A stretch of 6,145 nt of DNA from Pseudomonas sp. PGPPP3. Its GTDB lineage: Bacteria > Pseudomonadota > Gammaproteobacteria > Pseudomonadales > Pseudomonadaceae. The notes beneath the pieces are model-generated. The model saw only the letters and a program-made list of their open reading frames with translations, had not been told where the DNA came from and ran no database searches. The first letter of the stretch is position 1; every line of letters starts with the position of its first letter. Below are positions 5,302-6,145 of the stretch, piece by piece. The stretch covers positions 1-6,145 of the forward strand of contig NKIE01000175.1 of assembly GCA_002256055.1 (NCBI GenBank), given 5' to 3'. Both the position numbers and the translations under genes were made by a program.

Positions 5302-5581
5302 GCGGTGGCTCCCATAACGGCAGATACGGCGTGGGTTTGCCGGAGTCGTGCACAACGTGCCAGTACTTCGGCGGACGGCGCGAAGGCTCGTGTTTCACGC
5401 AGAACGAAGCCGGTTGGCAGTACCAGCGACCATTTAGCTGATACACATGCGAGGGGCGGCAGTGCTCGCAGGGTGTGGACTGGGAGGGAGCGGGGCTGAC
5501 CATTTGCCGAGCTGACCAGCAGACAGAGCAGTCGCAGTTGTCGAGGTGCGGCAGACGCAGGTAGTCGCTGATGGTCTTCAT
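5291..5581 (-). CDS. Cysteine-rich protein, possible zinc-binding, unknown function
   Basis: A 96-residue protein starting MKTISDYLRLPHLDNCDCSVC. Seven cysteines lie at residues 16, 18, 21, 38, 41, 55 and 61, in the patterns CDCSVC, PCEHC and WYCQPASFC. With nearby histidines they could hold one or two metal ions. The C-terminal third is rich in proline and aromatic residues (PPKYWHVVHD, YLPLWEPP). There is no signal peptide or membrane segment, so it is probably cytosolic. The start is supported by GAGGG 8 nt upstream. A competing frame from a GTG at 5624 covers the same region but reads as low-information Ala/Arg/Leu sequence and is rejected. It follows the Arc-like gene by 39 bases and probably belongs to the same operon. 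I recognise no family. Confidence 0.75.
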   Translation of the reverse strand: MKTISDYLRLPHLDNCDCSVCWSARQMVSPAPSQSTPCEHCRPSHVYQLNGRWYCQPASFCVKHEPSRRPPKYWHVVHDSGKPTPYLPLWEPPHDA

Positions 5582-5620
5582 AGGTCATGCCCTCGGCTGG
5601 GCGCTTGGAGCTGATGCAGA

Positions 5621-5779
5621 TCACTGTGAAACCTCCCGCGTTGACTGGGCAAAGCTCGCCTCAAGGCGAAGGACGATTTCGGCATTTAGAGAGCGGCGCG
5701 CCTCTTTGGCGGCTTGCTCGACCTGGGCACGCAGTGCCGCAGGCATGCGTAGCTTGAATTGCGGATCTGTGCGGCTCAT
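5621..5779 (-). CDS. Arc-type ribbon-helix-helix DNA-binding protein
   Basis: A 52-residue protein starting MSRTDPQFKLRMP. It lines up along its length with the P22 Arc repressor. The DPQFKLRMP strand matches MPQFNLRWP of Arc, a first helix follows, and RSLNAEIVLRLEASF matches RSVNSEIYQRVMESF. The strand residues Q7, K9 and R11 correspond to the Arc DNA contacts Q9, N11 and R13, with N replaced by K. It should bind DNA as a dimer through a paired beta-ribbon and act as a transcriptional regulator of the phage. Its ATG overlaps the TGA of the preceding gene as ATGA, with GGGGTG upstream. The inverted arms in the leader and palindromes downstream are possible operators, untested. Confidence 0.88.
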   Translation of the reverse strand: MSRTDPQFKLRMPAALRAQVEQAAKEARRSLNAEIVLRLEASFAQSTREVSQ

Positions 5780-5925
5780 GGGTTCACCCCAGTGAAAAGC
5801 ACCAAGCGGGTCTTGCCCAGCTTCAGGCTTTCGACGGCACCGATGCCGATCCAGTAAGCAACCGTATGCACGGGAACACCCGCCAGGGCGGCAAATGCGG
5901 CTTGGGTATAGAAAGGAGGACTCAT
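5776..5925 (-). CDS. 49-residue winged-helix-like DNA-binding protein
   Basis: A short protein starting MSPPFYTQAAFAALAGVP. Residues about 7-27 read as a helix-turn-helix of the MerR/excisionase type (AAFAALAGVPVHTVAYWIGI), followed by GAVESLKLGKTRLVLF, which fits the wing. It is similar to the neighbour upstream: both share the pattern A..xG....TA/VAxW...G.V...KLGK.R.V. Start and stop overlap both neighbours as ATGA, and AGGAG lies 8 nt before its ATG, so the gene is well supported despite its size. Proteins of this kind in Pf phages act as excisionase or regulator of the lytic switch; which role applies here cannot be told from the sequence. Confidence 0.8.
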   Translation of the reverse strand: MSPPFYTQAAFAALAGVPVHTVAYWIGIGAVESLKLGKTRLVLFTGVNP

Positions 5926-6137
5926 GCCGTCCACTCCTGTTCCAGCAGCCAGGAGCGGAGCAGGGCGCTGTTCACCATGCGGCGCTTGCCGAGCTTTACA
6001 GTGGGGACTACGCCTTTCATGGCCCAGGCGCGTGCTGTGCCATAGGTAAGGCCGTTGCGCTCCGCCCAGGATTCAACGGTTTCAACGTCCTGTTGCGGGC
6101 CAATCAGCTTCGAAGGTTCCAGCTCTTCCAGTTCCAT
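5922..6137 (-). CDS. 71-residue helix-turn-helix regulator or excisionase-like protein
   Basis: A protein starting MELEELEPSKLIGPQQDVE, with an acidic N-terminal extension of about 20 residues. A helix-turn-helix of the MerR/excisionase class follows (VESWAERNGLTYGTARAWA, about 20-38), then a wing-like KGVVPTVKLGKRRMVN and a final helix (LLRSWLLEQEW). The GVVPTVKLGK.R.V pattern is typical of small AlpA/Xis-like factors. In Pf4 a small protein of this type (XisF4) controls excision and replication; equivalence is a guess from size and position at the head of the operon. It overlaps the next gene as ATGA. Only eight bases precede its ATG in the window, so its promoter, and any divergent repressor, lie outside. 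Confidence 0.75.
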   Translation of the reverse strand: MELEELEPSKLIGPQQDVETVESWAERNGLTYGTARAWAMKGVVPTVKLGKRRMVNSALLRSWLLEQEWTA

Positions 6138-6145
6138 GCTCGTTC

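Noticed and set aside
5042..5317. Plus-strand 91-codon frame
   Set aside because: It passes through the hairpin cluster and the small membrane gene antisense, with no ribosome-binding site or recognisable features.
5298..5624. 108-codon minus frame starting at GTG with a GTGA overlap to the Arc-like gene
   Set aside because: Its sequence is generic Ala/Arg/Leu, while the overlapping ATG frame at 5581 has a good ribosome-binding site and ordered cysteine motifs.

Overview
The window looks like most of the genome of a Pf1/Pf4-like filamentous phage (inovirus), as a prophage or episome of a Pseudomonas-type host. The host call is inferred from GC-rich sequence and from gene order and protein features that match the Pf1/Pf4 layout; no database search was possible. 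Every gene I can support lies on the minus strand, so transcription runs from high to low coordinates. The long plus-strand reading frames are shadows of these genes.

Regulatory/early block (6137 to about 5100): two small, mutually similar winged-helix-type DNA-binding proteins and an Arc-type ribbon-helix-helix protein are linked by ATGA start/stop overlaps. They are followed by a cysteine-rich protein of unknown function and a small single-pass membrane protein. The 3' end of that membrane gene and the space after it hold dense inverted repeats (about 5001-5034 and 5107-5218), the best candidates here for an origin, packaging signal or operator.

Virion block (4944 to about 2564): a probable ssDNA-binding protein (gV slot); two small genes in the gVII/gIX slots, a 31-residue four-cysteine microprotein and a 66-residue coat-like membrane protein; the major coat protein CoaB (gVIII); a strong intrinsic terminator; a possible 25-residue hydrophobic microprotein nested over the next start; the adsorption protein CoaA (gIII); and the DUF2523 minor coat protein (gVI). 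This order matches the V-VII-IX-VIII-terminator-III-VI-I order of the Ff phages.

Assembly/replication block (2552 to 1): the Zot/pI assembly ATPase, then two tandemly duplicated small membrane proteins that appear to have arisen by a 169-bp duplication including the end of zot, then the replication initiator. The initiator is split by an apparent one-base frameshift and runs off the left edge. No integrase, secretin (pIV) or repressor on the opposite strand is visible. As in Pf phages, the virion probably leaves through a host secretin, or these genes lie outside the window.

Together, the Rep protein would nick and replicate the genome, the gV-like protein would coat the single strand, Zot would exchange it for coat proteins at the inner membrane, and CoaA with the gVI-like protein would cap the virion end.
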